Source of the DNA: Bdellovibrionales bacterium | GTDB taxonomy: Bacteria > Bdellovibrionota > Bdellovibrionia > Bdellovibrionales > UBA840 | Direction of reading: 5' to 3' | Assembly (NCBI GenBank): GCA_020434605.1 | Contig: JAGRAL010000048.1 | Coordinates: forward strand, 1 to 12,539 | Length of the DNA: 12,539 nucleotides | Shown: in pieces, positions 5,619-12,303 of the stretch | Position numbering within the stretch: the stretch's first letter is position 1 | Layout of the letters: the number at the start of each line of letters is the position of its first letter | Notes under the pieces: model-generated | What the model was told of the DNA's origin: nothing | What the model saw: only the letters and a program-made list of their open reading frames with translations | Database searches by the model: none | Translations under genes and position numbers: made by a program

Positions 5619-6824
5619 ATGAAGAAAAAAGATCTTGATGATGAAGTTCCTGTGTCTGAGGAAGAGTTTGACGAAAAAGAGTTAGCTCTTTCAAAAGCTT
5701 ATTGGGAAGATGAAGAAGTCGAGGCCTCTGATACTACTGACTTAGAGCAAGAAGAATTAAGCTTAGATGCTAGTCTTAGCGAAGGCACTGAACTTGCTTC
5801 ATTTGAATCAGCTGAAATCGAAGAAACAGAGTTTATCGAAGACGAAAGAGTTGAGTCTATCATTGAAAGCTTATTGTTTTCGTCTGAAAAAGCAGTGAGT
5901 ATTTCAACGATTAAGCAAATTTTTGTTGGTACTACGGTAAAGACAGTAAAGATTAAGAAAGCTCTTGAAAATCTAGCCATTGAATATGCTGGTGCAAGAC
6001 GAGGAGTAAGTCTTGAAGAGGTGCAAGGTGGTTATCAATTACGAACTAAGGTAGATAATGCTGAGTACTTAAAGCGCTTACATAAATCACGACCATTTAA
6101 AGTTTCAGGTCCAGCTTTAGAAACTTTGGCTATCGTTGCTTATAAGCAGCCAGTTGTAAAAAATGAGGTAGATCAAATTCGTGGCGTTGAGTCGGGTCAT
6201 CTTATGCGTGCATTAATGGATAGAAGATTAATCAACTTTGTTGGTAAGTCAGATCTACCGGGTAAGCCTATGTTATATGGTACCACAAAAAACTTTTTAC
6301 AAATTTTCGGTTTACGTAATATTGGTGAGCTTCCATCTCTTAGTGAAATTGATCAACTGATCCCTGAAGGAATCGGTGAAGAGATAAAAGAAGATAAGGA
6401 AACCCTATCTGATGTCTCTGAAAATTTAGGTTTGGCACAAGGTCAGACATACTCAGAGAGCGAAGAGGAACTTTCAAAAATTACCGAGAAGCTACAAGAA
6501 ATTGATACTACGACAGCATTTTTTGAAGAAGAGAAAAAACGTGAAAAAGACAGGTTAAATGCTGAGAGAGCTAAGGAGATTACAGAGGCCATCGAATTTG
6601 GTGAAGAAGTATCTACTAGAGATCGCAACTGGCTTGAGCGTTATAAAAATGAACTAGAAGCGCAAGCCCAACCAGCCGCAAACGCTGAGGCAGCAGAGAT
6701 AGCAGCAGATGAAATTGCAAATACCCCTGTTAGCGATAACGTTAACGAGGTTAGCTTCGTAGAAGAAGCAAGTGAAGCGCTTGAGGTATTTGATTTTGAC
6801 TCTGAACAAGATAAGAATATTTAG
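5619..6824 (+). CDS. scpB: Segregation and condensation protein B with long acidic/coiled extensions
   Basis: A winged-helix protein that dimerises and binds ScpA in the SMC condensin complex. The family core is about residues 75-240: VESIIESLLFSSEKAVS, then GVSLEEVQGGYQLRTK, the hallmark ALETLAIVAYKQPVV (166-180), IRGVESG, MDRRLINFVGK and GKPMLYGTT (215-223). Typical ScpB is about 180-200 residues; this one is 401. The first about 74 residues are an acidic, probably disordered arm (EEEFDEKELAL, WEDEEVEA, EIEETEFIEDE). The last about 150 are acidic and coiled-coil-like (ELSKITEKLQEID, FFEEEKKREKDRLNAERAKE), then an Ala/Glu-rich end. No frameshift or fused domain is visible. I use the ATG at 5619 because GAGG lies nine bases upstream; an in-frame TTG at 5604 is the alternative. 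The 3' end overlaps the next gene by 29 bases. Confidence 0.93.
   Translation: MKKKDLDDEVPVSEEEFDEKELALSKAYWEDEEVEASDTTDLEQEELSLDASLSEGTELASFESAEIEETEFIEDERVESIIESLLFSSEKAVSISTIKQIFVGTTVKTVKIKKALENLAIEYAGARRGVSLEEVQGGYQLRTKVDNAEYLKRLHKSRPFKVSGPALETLAIVAYKQPVVKNEVDQIRGVESGHLMRALMDRRLINFVGKSDLPGKPMLYGTTKNFLQIFGLRNIGELPSLSEIDQLIPEGIGEEIKEDKETLSDVSENLGLAQGQTYSESEEELSKITEKLQEIDTTTAFFEEEKKREKDRLNAERAKEITEAIEFGEEVSTRDRNWLERYKNELEAQAQPAANAEAAEIAADEIANTPVSDNVNEVSFVEEASEALEVFDFDSEQDKNI
6783..6786 (+). promoter_or_regulatory. Ribosome site inside scpB for the metal-binding protein
   Basis: GAGG in TTGAGGTAT sits nine bases before the TTG at 6796, matching the scpB site at 5606-5609 in sequence and spacing. 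It supports a TTG start over the upstream in-frame GTG at 6772, and gives a clean signal peptide. Confidence 0.5.
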
Positions 6825-7683
6825 TATATTTATTTTCTTACTTCCAATGATGGGTCGTACAGCGGACCCATCTGTTGTGCTTACAACCACTCCGACATTA
6901 AAATCTATCGTGAGTGAATGGCTACCTGAGTCCATTAGGGTAGAATCGTTAGTGGACGGTAGCCAAGATCCTCACCACCTTGAAATTGACACAAAACATG
7001 TTTTGTTAGCTAAGCGAGCTAAACTCGTTATAGCTATAGGCTTAGACTTTGAAGACTCATGGCTTACTAAACTTTTAAAAGCCTCTGCCCCAAAGACAAA
7101 AGTTTTTTATGTCGGGGACAGATTAGATGCGACAATATCTATGGGTGGACACCTACACGAGAGGCATAAAATAAATCCCCACTTTTTACAGTCCCCAAAT
7201 TCGATCCTTGAGTTTTCTGATAAGCTTCATTTAGAGCTGGTAAAATTGTACCCCGAAGAAAAATCAGTGATTGATCGAAAGTACGCAAGTTTCATTAAAA
7301 AATTAAACGAAAAAAATATTGAGTGGGCAGGAAAGTTTAAGGGATTAAGTAACAAAAAGATAATTACTTACCATGAAAATTTAGAGTACTTTTCTAAAAA
7401 CAATGGTCTTGATGTGGTTTCTCATATCGAGTCCGCTCATGGCGTGAGCCCTAGTCCTTTACATATTAAAAAATTATTTCAAATTATTAAAAACGAAAAC
7501 ATAAAGTGCATCGTCTACGACTCTAATTTCTCGTCCGAGCAGTTAAAAAAAAGCAGAAAGCTTTTTTCTGATGCTATTCAGTGGGTACCAGTGCCTAGTG
7601 AGGTTGGAGCTGATTCTGATGCCAGCACTTACTTTTTATGGGTAGATAAGATAGTAAGCCAGATCAAAAGTTGTTTAAATTAA
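6796..7683 (+). CDS. TroA/ZnuA-like metal-binding substrate-binding protein, secreted
   Basis: A periplasmic cluster A-I binding protein for Zn, Mn or Fe, normally feeding an ABC importer. From the TTG start (295 residues) there is a basic n-region (NKIR), a hydrophobic core (IFSIFIFLLPMM) and probable cleavage after GRTA near residue 23. Expected metal ligands are H60 in SQDPHHLEID, H129 in INPHFLQSP, H193 in ITYHENLEYF and an acidic residue near 273 in GADSDAST. A short His-rich stretch GGHLHERHK (117-125) precedes the second ligand, as in zinc-type proteins. Canonical DPHxWLDP is changed to NPHFLQSP, so metal choice is uncertain. No permease or ATPase gene is in the window. The start lies within scpB (29-base overlap), implying translational coupling. 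GTG 6772 would give a 303-residue form with a poorer signal peptide. The stop interlocks with the convergent gene. Confidence 0.8.
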   Translation: MTLNKIRIFSIFIFLLPMMGRTADPSVVLTTTPTLKSIVSEWLPESIRVESLVDGSQDPHHLEIDTKHVLLAKRAKLVIAIGLDFEDSWLTKLLKASAPKTKVFYVGDRLDATISMGGHLHERHKINPHFLQSPNSILEFSDKLHLELVKLYPEEKSVIDRKYASFIKKLNEKNIEWAGKFKGLSNKKIITYHENLEYFSKNNGLDVVSHIESAHGVSPSPLHIKKLFQIIKNENIKCIVYDSNFSSEQLKKSRKLFSDAIQWVPVPSEVGADSDASTYFLWVDKIVSQIKSCLN

Positions 7684-8153
7684 TCGTCTGTTTTGTTAAA
7701 AAATTTTAGAACGCTGGCGTCTACTTCTTTAATGTAGTCAATCGCATTGGGGCCACACTTAGTATATATAATTCCAAGAGCATCTTCTATATTCTTAACG
7801 GCCTCATTAAACTGTGCTTTATTGGCACGTACAGCTCTAGCGTTTGAACCTCTTGAAAAGAAATAAATTGGGTTTGGATTATTTAAGTCAGCTTCTGCTT
7901 TATCCATATTAACTTTTGCTTGTACTTGAAGATGAAATTGCAATTCGTATTGAGTGACGGCATCTTGGCAAAGTTTTTTGTCTGCTTCTTGATTTATTTC
8001 TTCGTCTGTTGGGGAAGCGGGGATGTCGTTAGTAGCCTCAGTTTCTGTGTCTTTAAAAATTACCGTTGCTTCATCCTTTACGATTACTTCTACGTCTTGC
8101 GCCGCCGCCGTCAGTGAAAAGCCTATTATTAGTAGTATCATCGGTAATTTCAT
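7680..8153 (-). CDS. Small secreted protein of unknown function
   Basis: A 157-residue protein I do not recognise. A Sec signal peptide MKLPMILLIIGFSLTAAA is likely cut before QDVEV, giving a periplasmic or exported product. Residues 20-60 are acidic and Thr/Glu-rich, probably disordered. The rest (about 60-157) looks helical, with two cysteines (C62, C133) that could form a disulphide and a conserved-looking stretch NPNPIYFFSRGSNARAVRANK. I chose the ATG at 8153 because AAGGG (complement 8160-8164) lies six bases before it, while the alternative ATG at 8159 abuts that site. Its stop overlaps the stop of the metal-binding protein gene by four bases. No partner gene lies on its strand upstream. 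Confidence 0.7.
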   Translation of the reverse strand: MKLPMILLIIGFSLTAAAQDVEVIVKDEATVIFKDTETEATNDIPASPTDEEINQEADKKLCQDAVTQYELQFHLQVQAKVNMDKAEADLNNPNPIYFFSRGSNARAVRANKAQFNEAVKNIEDALGIIYTKCGPNAIDYIKEVDASVLKFFNKTDD

Positions 8154-8317
8154 GTGCATCCCTTATTGTCTGTAAATATACGCTTTTACTAAGCAAGCTA
8201 AGTGCCAGCGATTATCGAGAAAAATAGGCTTTAGATGGAATATGTATAATTAGAGCGATAAGTGGGGATGATAAGTACGAAAAACTAATAGGCAAGTATG
8301 TAAAATAATCAAAGATA

Positions 8318-8358
8318 TAGGGACAGGCCCTAAGGTGGCTCCTAGAGAAGAACCACCT
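8318..8358 (-). terminator. Probable 3' hairpins of the oxygenase gene
   Basis: Read leftwards from the oxygenase stop there are two hairpins. AGGTGG (8358-8353) pairs with CCACCT (8338-8333) over 14 bases, and TAGGG (8332-8328) pairs with CCCTA (8322-8318) over 5. After them comes TATCTTTGATTATTTT, a weak T-rich tail. The rest of 8160-8367 shows no gene. Confidence 0.35.
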
Positions 8359-8367
8359 AGTTGGACC

Positions 8368-9318
8368 TTACTTGGTAAGACCGATTTCTTTTAGTCTTTG
8401 CATTAAAAAGTCGTGTGAAGATATTGGTGCGTACTTCTCTCCTTCACCTCGACATGATGGGATGCATGTTAGCATAGCCTCAGGGTGTGGATGCATAAAG
8501 AAAGGCATTGAATATCTACTAGAGTTTCCTGCTTCCGGTGTGTTAATCACACGGTGTGTAGTCGATGGAATTACGTCATTACAAATACGAGCAAGCATAT
8601 CACCAGCATCAACAATTAAGTTGTTAGCGTCTGTATCAACATTTAACCAAGTGCCGTCACGGTCTTTTAATTGAAGGCCTGAAGATGTAGCTGCTACTAG
8701 CAGAGTAATTAGATTGATATCTTCGTGGGCCGCCGCGCGAATGCAACGAGGGTCAGTACCTTCTTTAATCGGAGGGTAGTGAAGTAAGCGCAGGATAGAG
8801 TTTCCATCATGAACCATGTCCTTAAAGTAGTTTTCAGGGACATCTAGCTTTTCAGATAGAGCTGTAAGTAAGGCAACGCCAGCGGCATTTAAATCATTGT
8901 AAAGTGTTGTAAATACCTCTCTAAATTCAGCCACATCTTTATCCGGCCAAATATTATCTGGATAATACTTTTTAAAAGCATGGTTCTCACTAACTTGTCT
9001 CCCTACATGCCAAAACTCTTTTAAGTCATGAACATCCGAGTCTTTTGCGTGCTCTTCTCCAAATGGAGTGTAACCCCTTTGTCCTTTACCTGACGGAGAA
9101 ATGTATGACTTTTTGATATCTTCTGGTAGAGCGTAGAAAGTTTTTAACATAGAATATGCTTTATCTAACAAACCAGTGTTTACGTTGTGGTCGGTCAAAA
9201 TGATAAAACCATATTCTTTTAGACCTACATAAAGATCGTCTGCGAATTTACGTTTTTCTTCACTGCTACCTGAGATATAATCTTTTAGTTTAATTTCTGG
9301 AACTTTACGTTTCGCCAT
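8368..9318 (-). CDS. 2-oxoglutarate/Fe(II)-dependent oxygenase, isopenicillin-N-synthase-like
   Basis: A cytoplasmic non-haem iron oxygenase of the IPNS-like fold, 316 residues, normal for the group. An N-terminal DIOX_N region (about 6-120) has GLKEYGFIILTDHNV and GQRGYTPFGEEHAKD. The catalytic double-stranded helix (about 170-285) has H198-E-D200 in AAHEDINLITLL, then H255 in STTHRVINTP as third iron ligand. R268 and S270 in RYSMPFFMHPHP are the expected 2-oxoglutarate carboxylate contacts. LLHYPPI (178-184) also fits the family. Its substrate is unknown; there are no biosynthetic neighbours, so a role in secondary metabolism is not supported by context. The start has GGGAGG (complement 9323-9328) four bases upstream. 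It is transcribed alone and leftwards, diverging from the membrane protein gene. Confidence 0.9.
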   Translation of the reverse strand: MAKRKVPEIKLKDYISGSSEEKRKFADDLYVGLKEYGFIILTDHNVNTGLLDKAYSMLKTFYALPEDIKKSYISPSGKGQRGYTPFGEEHAKDSDVHDLKEFWHVGRQVSENHAFKKYYPDNIWPDKDVAEFREVFTTLYNDLNAAGVALLTALSEKLDVPENYFKDMVHDGNSILRLLHYPPIKEGTDPRCIRAAAHEDINLITLLVAATSSGLQLKDRDGTWLNVDTDANNLIVDAGDMLARICNDVIPSTTHRVINTPEAGNSSRYSMPFFMHPHPEAMLTCIPSCRGEGEKYAPISSHDFLMQRLKEIGLTK

Positions 9319-9382
9319 AATTCCTCCCGATTTAGGAAAATATATATCTTTTTAGCCCACGCCTTTCAAAGGCAGATTTTAT

Positions 9383-9487
9383 ATGCTTCTTATAACAAAA
9401 ACCTATGACGGTGATAGCTTTTTTTACGCTGATGAGCATTTTATGGTAGTTGAGGGGCGTAGATTGTCACTTTTGACCAAAATGTAA
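9383..9487 (+). CDS. Candidate 34-residue small ORF in the divergent gap
   Basis: Reads MLLITKTYDGDSFFYADEHF and ends GRRLSLLTKM, then TAA. AAAGG (9368-9372) lies ten bases upstream, a plausible ribosome site, and is itself half of a GCCTT-TCA-AAGGC hairpin (9361-9373). Composition is protein-like, with alternating charged and aromatic residues. The YDGDSF…GRRLSLL order faintly recalls the first strands of the staphylococcal-nuclease fold (DGDT…RL), which would make it a leftover fragment; this is a guess. It could also be a leader of the membrane protein gene 75 bases downstream, or chance. Confidence 0.25.
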   Translation: MLLITKTYDGDSFFYADEHFMVVEGRRLSLLTKM

Positions 9488-9546
9488 AGCTGGTTTCCAC
9501 TAGGTTATAGCTGGCCGAGAACACTTTTTGCTTCTATTTTTTGAGT

Positions 9547-9550
9547 GGAG
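9547..9550 (+). promoter_or_regulatory. Ribosome site that sets the membrane protein start
   Basis: GGAG lies eleven bases before the ATG at 9562, a little long but the only good site. The in-frame TTG at 9541 would place this site inside the coding region and put seven residues ahead of the signal peptide. Confidence 0.45.
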
Positions 9551-9561
9551 AACAAGTACGT

Positions 9562-10698
9562 ATGAAAACGTTTATTGTATTATTACTGCTTCAATTTATA
9601 GGCTCAAATTTATGGGCTGAGGGCAGCTATTCTCCCATCCCTACGCAAGAAGCACCGCAATCCTATATTGAAGGTCAAATTGCCGCGGCTGAAGTATTCC
9701 AGGTCAAATTACCAGATATTAAGTATTACACAGAAGATGGAACTAAAAGAGCCAATATCACTATTGAAATGAACATTGGTGAAGTTCAAGAGCAGTGGCT
9801 TGCTGCAAGGTTAAATCAATTGCGTCAAGAGGGAGCTCACATTGAGTTTGCAGTGACTGGTAGTGACCTTAAAACTAGAAGCTTTGAAAGAGCCAAAAGG
9901 ATAGCAGCAGCTCTTAAGGTTGAAAGTGAAAAGATTTATATTGGGACCACAAATATTCAAGTCCCAAAAGAACTGAATTACCAAAAAGAAAGAGTGACAT
10001 GGACAATTGTAAGATCTGTGATTGCCGGAGGAGCAGTAACGGTGGGAGCTTACTTTGGTGCGGATATGCCGACCCAGTTAGTAGCTTTAATGGCTACGCA
10101 AGCAACATTGATGTCAAGCGTATGGACTTACAATTCTCCAAAATACAATCATTGGATCACTAGGTCTGGTCTTTTTCCAAAGCCTGATGCAAAATTATTA
10201 GTGGGTTTTTTAGGAAACGCACAATCATATGTTAAACAGTGGTCGGCCGCGACTTTATATCTTTACTTATTAAAACAGGGTGCGGCCCTTATGCCTATTT
10301 ATACTGGTGTTACAAATCCAACTGCGATTTTATCGGATGCTGCATTTATTGGGATTCAAGGTTTATTTAGTAGATTCTTTTTTACCCAATCTATTAACCA
10401 TCACTATAATTCGGTCCTAGCGAATAACCCTGAATTAAAGCAAAAAATGCAAATTTGGCGAATGCGTACCTCTACAGTTATGGCATTGGGATTTGGCTTA
10501 GTCGAACAGCTAGCAAACTTCCATGTGCCTTACGCTAATATGGCATTGATCGGCCTGGGACTTGGTGGCGGGATTTTATATAAGTATGTCACGAGTGTAA
10601 AAGTAAATGATATTATGAAGGCTATTTTTACGAGTAGGTATAAACTGTCTTCTATTGGTTTGGCAGGAACTTGTTCCTTCTTATTTACAGTCAACTAA
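9562..10698 (+). CDS. Unrecognised membrane protein with signal peptide and soluble N-terminal domain
   Basis: A 378-residue protein I cannot place in a family. A signal peptide MKTFIVLLLLQFIGSNLWA is likely cut before EGSYS. Residues 20-145 form a soluble, presumably periplasmic domain with a beta-rich start (FQVKLPDIKYY, RANITIEMNIGE) and helical stretches (QWLAARLNQLRQEGAHIEFAV, SFERAKRIAAALK). From about 147 come several hydrophobic helices: about 147-167 (IVRSVIAGGAVTVGAYFGA), 171-187, 229-247, 252-270, 304-320, 325-343 and 362-375. Small residues are frequent, as in a Gly-rich bundle. A Trp/Tyr/His-rich loop (WTYNSPKYNHWITRSG, about 188-203) follows the second helix. Start at ATG 9562 is chosen for GGAG upstream and the clean signal peptide. 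It has no same-strand neighbour apart from the doubtful small ORF. Its stop interlocks with the FAD enzyme's stop. Confidence 0.75.
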   Translation: MKTFIVLLLLQFIGSNLWAEGSYSPIPTQEAPQSYIEGQIAAAEVFQVKLPDIKYYTEDGTKRANITIEMNIGEVQEQWLAARLNQLRQEGAHIEFAVTGSDLKTRSFERAKRIAAALKVESEKIYIGTTNIQVPKELNYQKERVTWTIVRSVIAGGAVTVGAYFGADMPTQLVALMATQATLMSSVWTYNSPKYNHWITRSGLFPKPDAKLLVGFLGNAQSYVKQWSAATLYLYLLKQGAALMPIYTGVTNPTAILSDAAFIGIQGLFSRFFFTQSINHHYNSVLANNPELKQKMQIWRMRTSTVMALGFGLVEQLANFHVPYANMALIGLGLGGGILYKYVTSVKVNDIMKAIFTSRYKLSSIGLAGTCSFLFTVN

Positions 10699-12224
10699 GT
10701 CTTTAAGATCGCTTCAACAATTTTTATTCCGTCAACTGCAGCACTTGTAATTCCACCAGCATAACCAGCTCCCTCACCACACGGATATAGGCCTTTATGG
10801 CTCAATGATTCTAAAGTAGTATCATCTCTAGAGATTCGAATGGGGCAAGAAGTTCGTGATTCGACTCCAAATACCTGAGCATCTTTATGTAAAAAACCTT
10901 TCATAGAATCATCAAATTTATGGAACGCTTCAATAAGCCTCGTCCTAATCCAGTCAGGTAATAACAAGTCTACCCTAGTTGCTATCCCGTCTGACGGGGA
11001 AGAATTCTTTTCTGTTAACGGGCCTGTTTTTCCTTTAATAAAATCAGTTAAGCGTTGAGCGGGTAGTTGTTTGGTACCCCCTGCTTTGATAACTGCATCA
11101 AAGGCATCTTTTTCAAGTTTATTTCTCCAATCAAGTCCATGAAAGGGATTAGAACCAAAATTTTTCTGATAATCTACGCTAATCACAATCGCTGAGTTAG
11201 CAAAAGGGGAGTTGCGATGGTAATTACTCATACCATTACTAACTATACTACCAACGTCTGTCGCTGACGATAGAACATAGCCTCCTGGGCACATACAAAA
11301 ACTATAAACACCAATATTGTCACTATAATCGTGATGGGTAAGTTTGTAATTGGCAGCACCTAACTTTGGATGTTCGGCATGCCCACGGTATTGAATTTCA
11401 TTTACAGCTTTTTGAGGGTGTTCTACTCTTAAGCCAACCGCAAATGACTTTCCTTCCATTGCCACACCTAAATCATTTAGATGATAAAACATATCGTTTG
11501 CAGAGTGACCGGTGGCTAAAATAATATGGTCTCCTTCAAAGACTCTTCCATCTCTTAGTTTTAGCCCTGTCATTTTATTGTTACTTGTTAAAAGCTCTTC
11601 TACTTTTGCGTTGAAATGTATCGTACAACCATTTTCTATCAAGTAGTCTCTTAGTTTTGGTATAACTCTACGAATACGATCAGATCCTACGTGGGGATTT
11701 GCAAGGTATTGAATTTCCTCTGGCGCGCCAAACTTTACAAGTCTATGCATTACATAAGGGATATAGGGCGATTTTATGCGAGTGATGAGCTTCCCATCAG
11801 AGTATAAACCTGCGCCGCCCTCGCCAAAACAAACATTATTATCAGTGTCTAGTTCACCGTAACGCCAATAGCGGTTGATCTTTATCATTCGCTGATTTGT
11901 GGGCGCTCCTCGTTCAAATAAAATACAAGGAACCCCTCTTTCTACTAAGCGAAGTGCTGCAAATAGACCAGCAGGGCCGGAGCCGACAATTAGGATTGGT
12001 TTGCCATCATAATTTATTTTCTCTACGGGGTAATCAGGAGCACTTGTATCTTCACCGGGGTAAAATACCTCAAGGCTATATACCTCGTGTAGCTCGTTTC
12101 GTTTGCGGGCGTCGACAGATTTTCTTAAAATACGGTAAGAAGAGTAATTAGGCTCAAGAAGGCGTAATTTTTCATCAAGCGATTCATCAAGGCGAACTTT
12201 AATGTTTTGTAGCTGTTTTGACAT
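10695..12224 (-). CDS. COG2509-type FAD-dependent dehydrogenase
   Basis: A predicted cytoplasmic flavoprotein of the uncharacterised FAD-dependent dehydrogenase group (COG2509); its substrate is unknown. The 509 residues begin with a small alpha/beta N-terminal domain (1-60, IKVRLDESLDEKL … YSSYRILRKSVDARKRN) typical of the group. The Rossmann motif is ILIVGSGPAGLFAA (77-90), with E104 in LFERG as the ribose-binding acid. Then come FGEGGAGLYSDGKL, ILATGHSAND (second nucleotide-binding strand), FCMCPGGYVLSSATD and the C-terminal FAD signature GLYPCGEGAGYAGGITSAAVDG (478-499). The CxCPGG cysteines and C482 are conserved-looking and may matter for redox. The start is ATG 12224 with GAGG (complement 12228-12231) only three bases away, rather close. 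It diverges from psd across an 79-base gap and is convergent with the membrane protein gene. Confidence 0.88.
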   Translation of the reverse strand: MSKQLQNIKVRLDESLDEKLRLLEPNYSSYRILRKSVDARKRNELHEVYSLEVFYPGEDTSAPDYPVEKINYDGKPILIVGSGPAGLFAALRLVERGVPCILFERGAPTNQRMIKINRYWRYGELDTDNNVCFGEGGAGLYSDGKLITRIKSPYIPYVMHRLVKFGAPEEIQYLANPHVGSDRIRRVIPKLRDYLIENGCTIHFNAKVEELLTSNNKMTGLKLRDGRVFEGDHIILATGHSANDMFYHLNDLGVAMEGKSFAVGLRVEHPQKAVNEIQYRGHAEHPKLGAANYKLTHHDYSDNIGVYSFCMCPGGYVLSSATDVGSIVSNGMSNYHRNSPFANSAIVISVDYQKNFGSNPFHGLDWRNKLEKDAFDAVIKAGGTKQLPAQRLTDFIKGKTGPLTEKNSSPSDGIATRVDLLLPDWIRTRLIEAFHKFDDSMKGFLHKDAQVFGVESRTSCPIRISRDDTTLESLSHKGLYPCGEGAGYAGGITSAAVDGIKIVEAILKT

Positions 12225-12272
12225 ATACCTCAGAGGACTATTTATTTCCTAAATGAGAAAAACTTGGCTTTT

Positions 12273-12281
12273 TATACTATA
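12273..12281. promoter_or_regulatory. Symmetric -10-like element between divergent genes
   Basis: TATACTATA reads TATACT rightwards (12273-12278) and TATAGT leftwards (12281-12276), each one or two mismatches from TATAAT. Placed about 25-50 bases from both start codons, it could serve psd and the FAD enzyme from one site. No good -35 box is seen on either side. Confidence 0.35.
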
Positions 12282-12303
12282 GGCCGTAGAGTGATAAAAG
12301 CTT

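Noticed and set aside
8245..8250. Perfect TATAAT on the + strand as a promoter
   Set aside because: There is no -35 box at 16-18 bases, no TGn extension and no rightward gene downstream; expected by chance in A+T-rich DNA.
8368..9318. Antibiotic (beta-lactam) biosynthesis from the isopenicillin-N-synthase-like gene
   Set aside because: The fold is shared by many unrelated 2-oxoglutarate oxygenases, and no NRPS or other biosynthetic gene is nearby.
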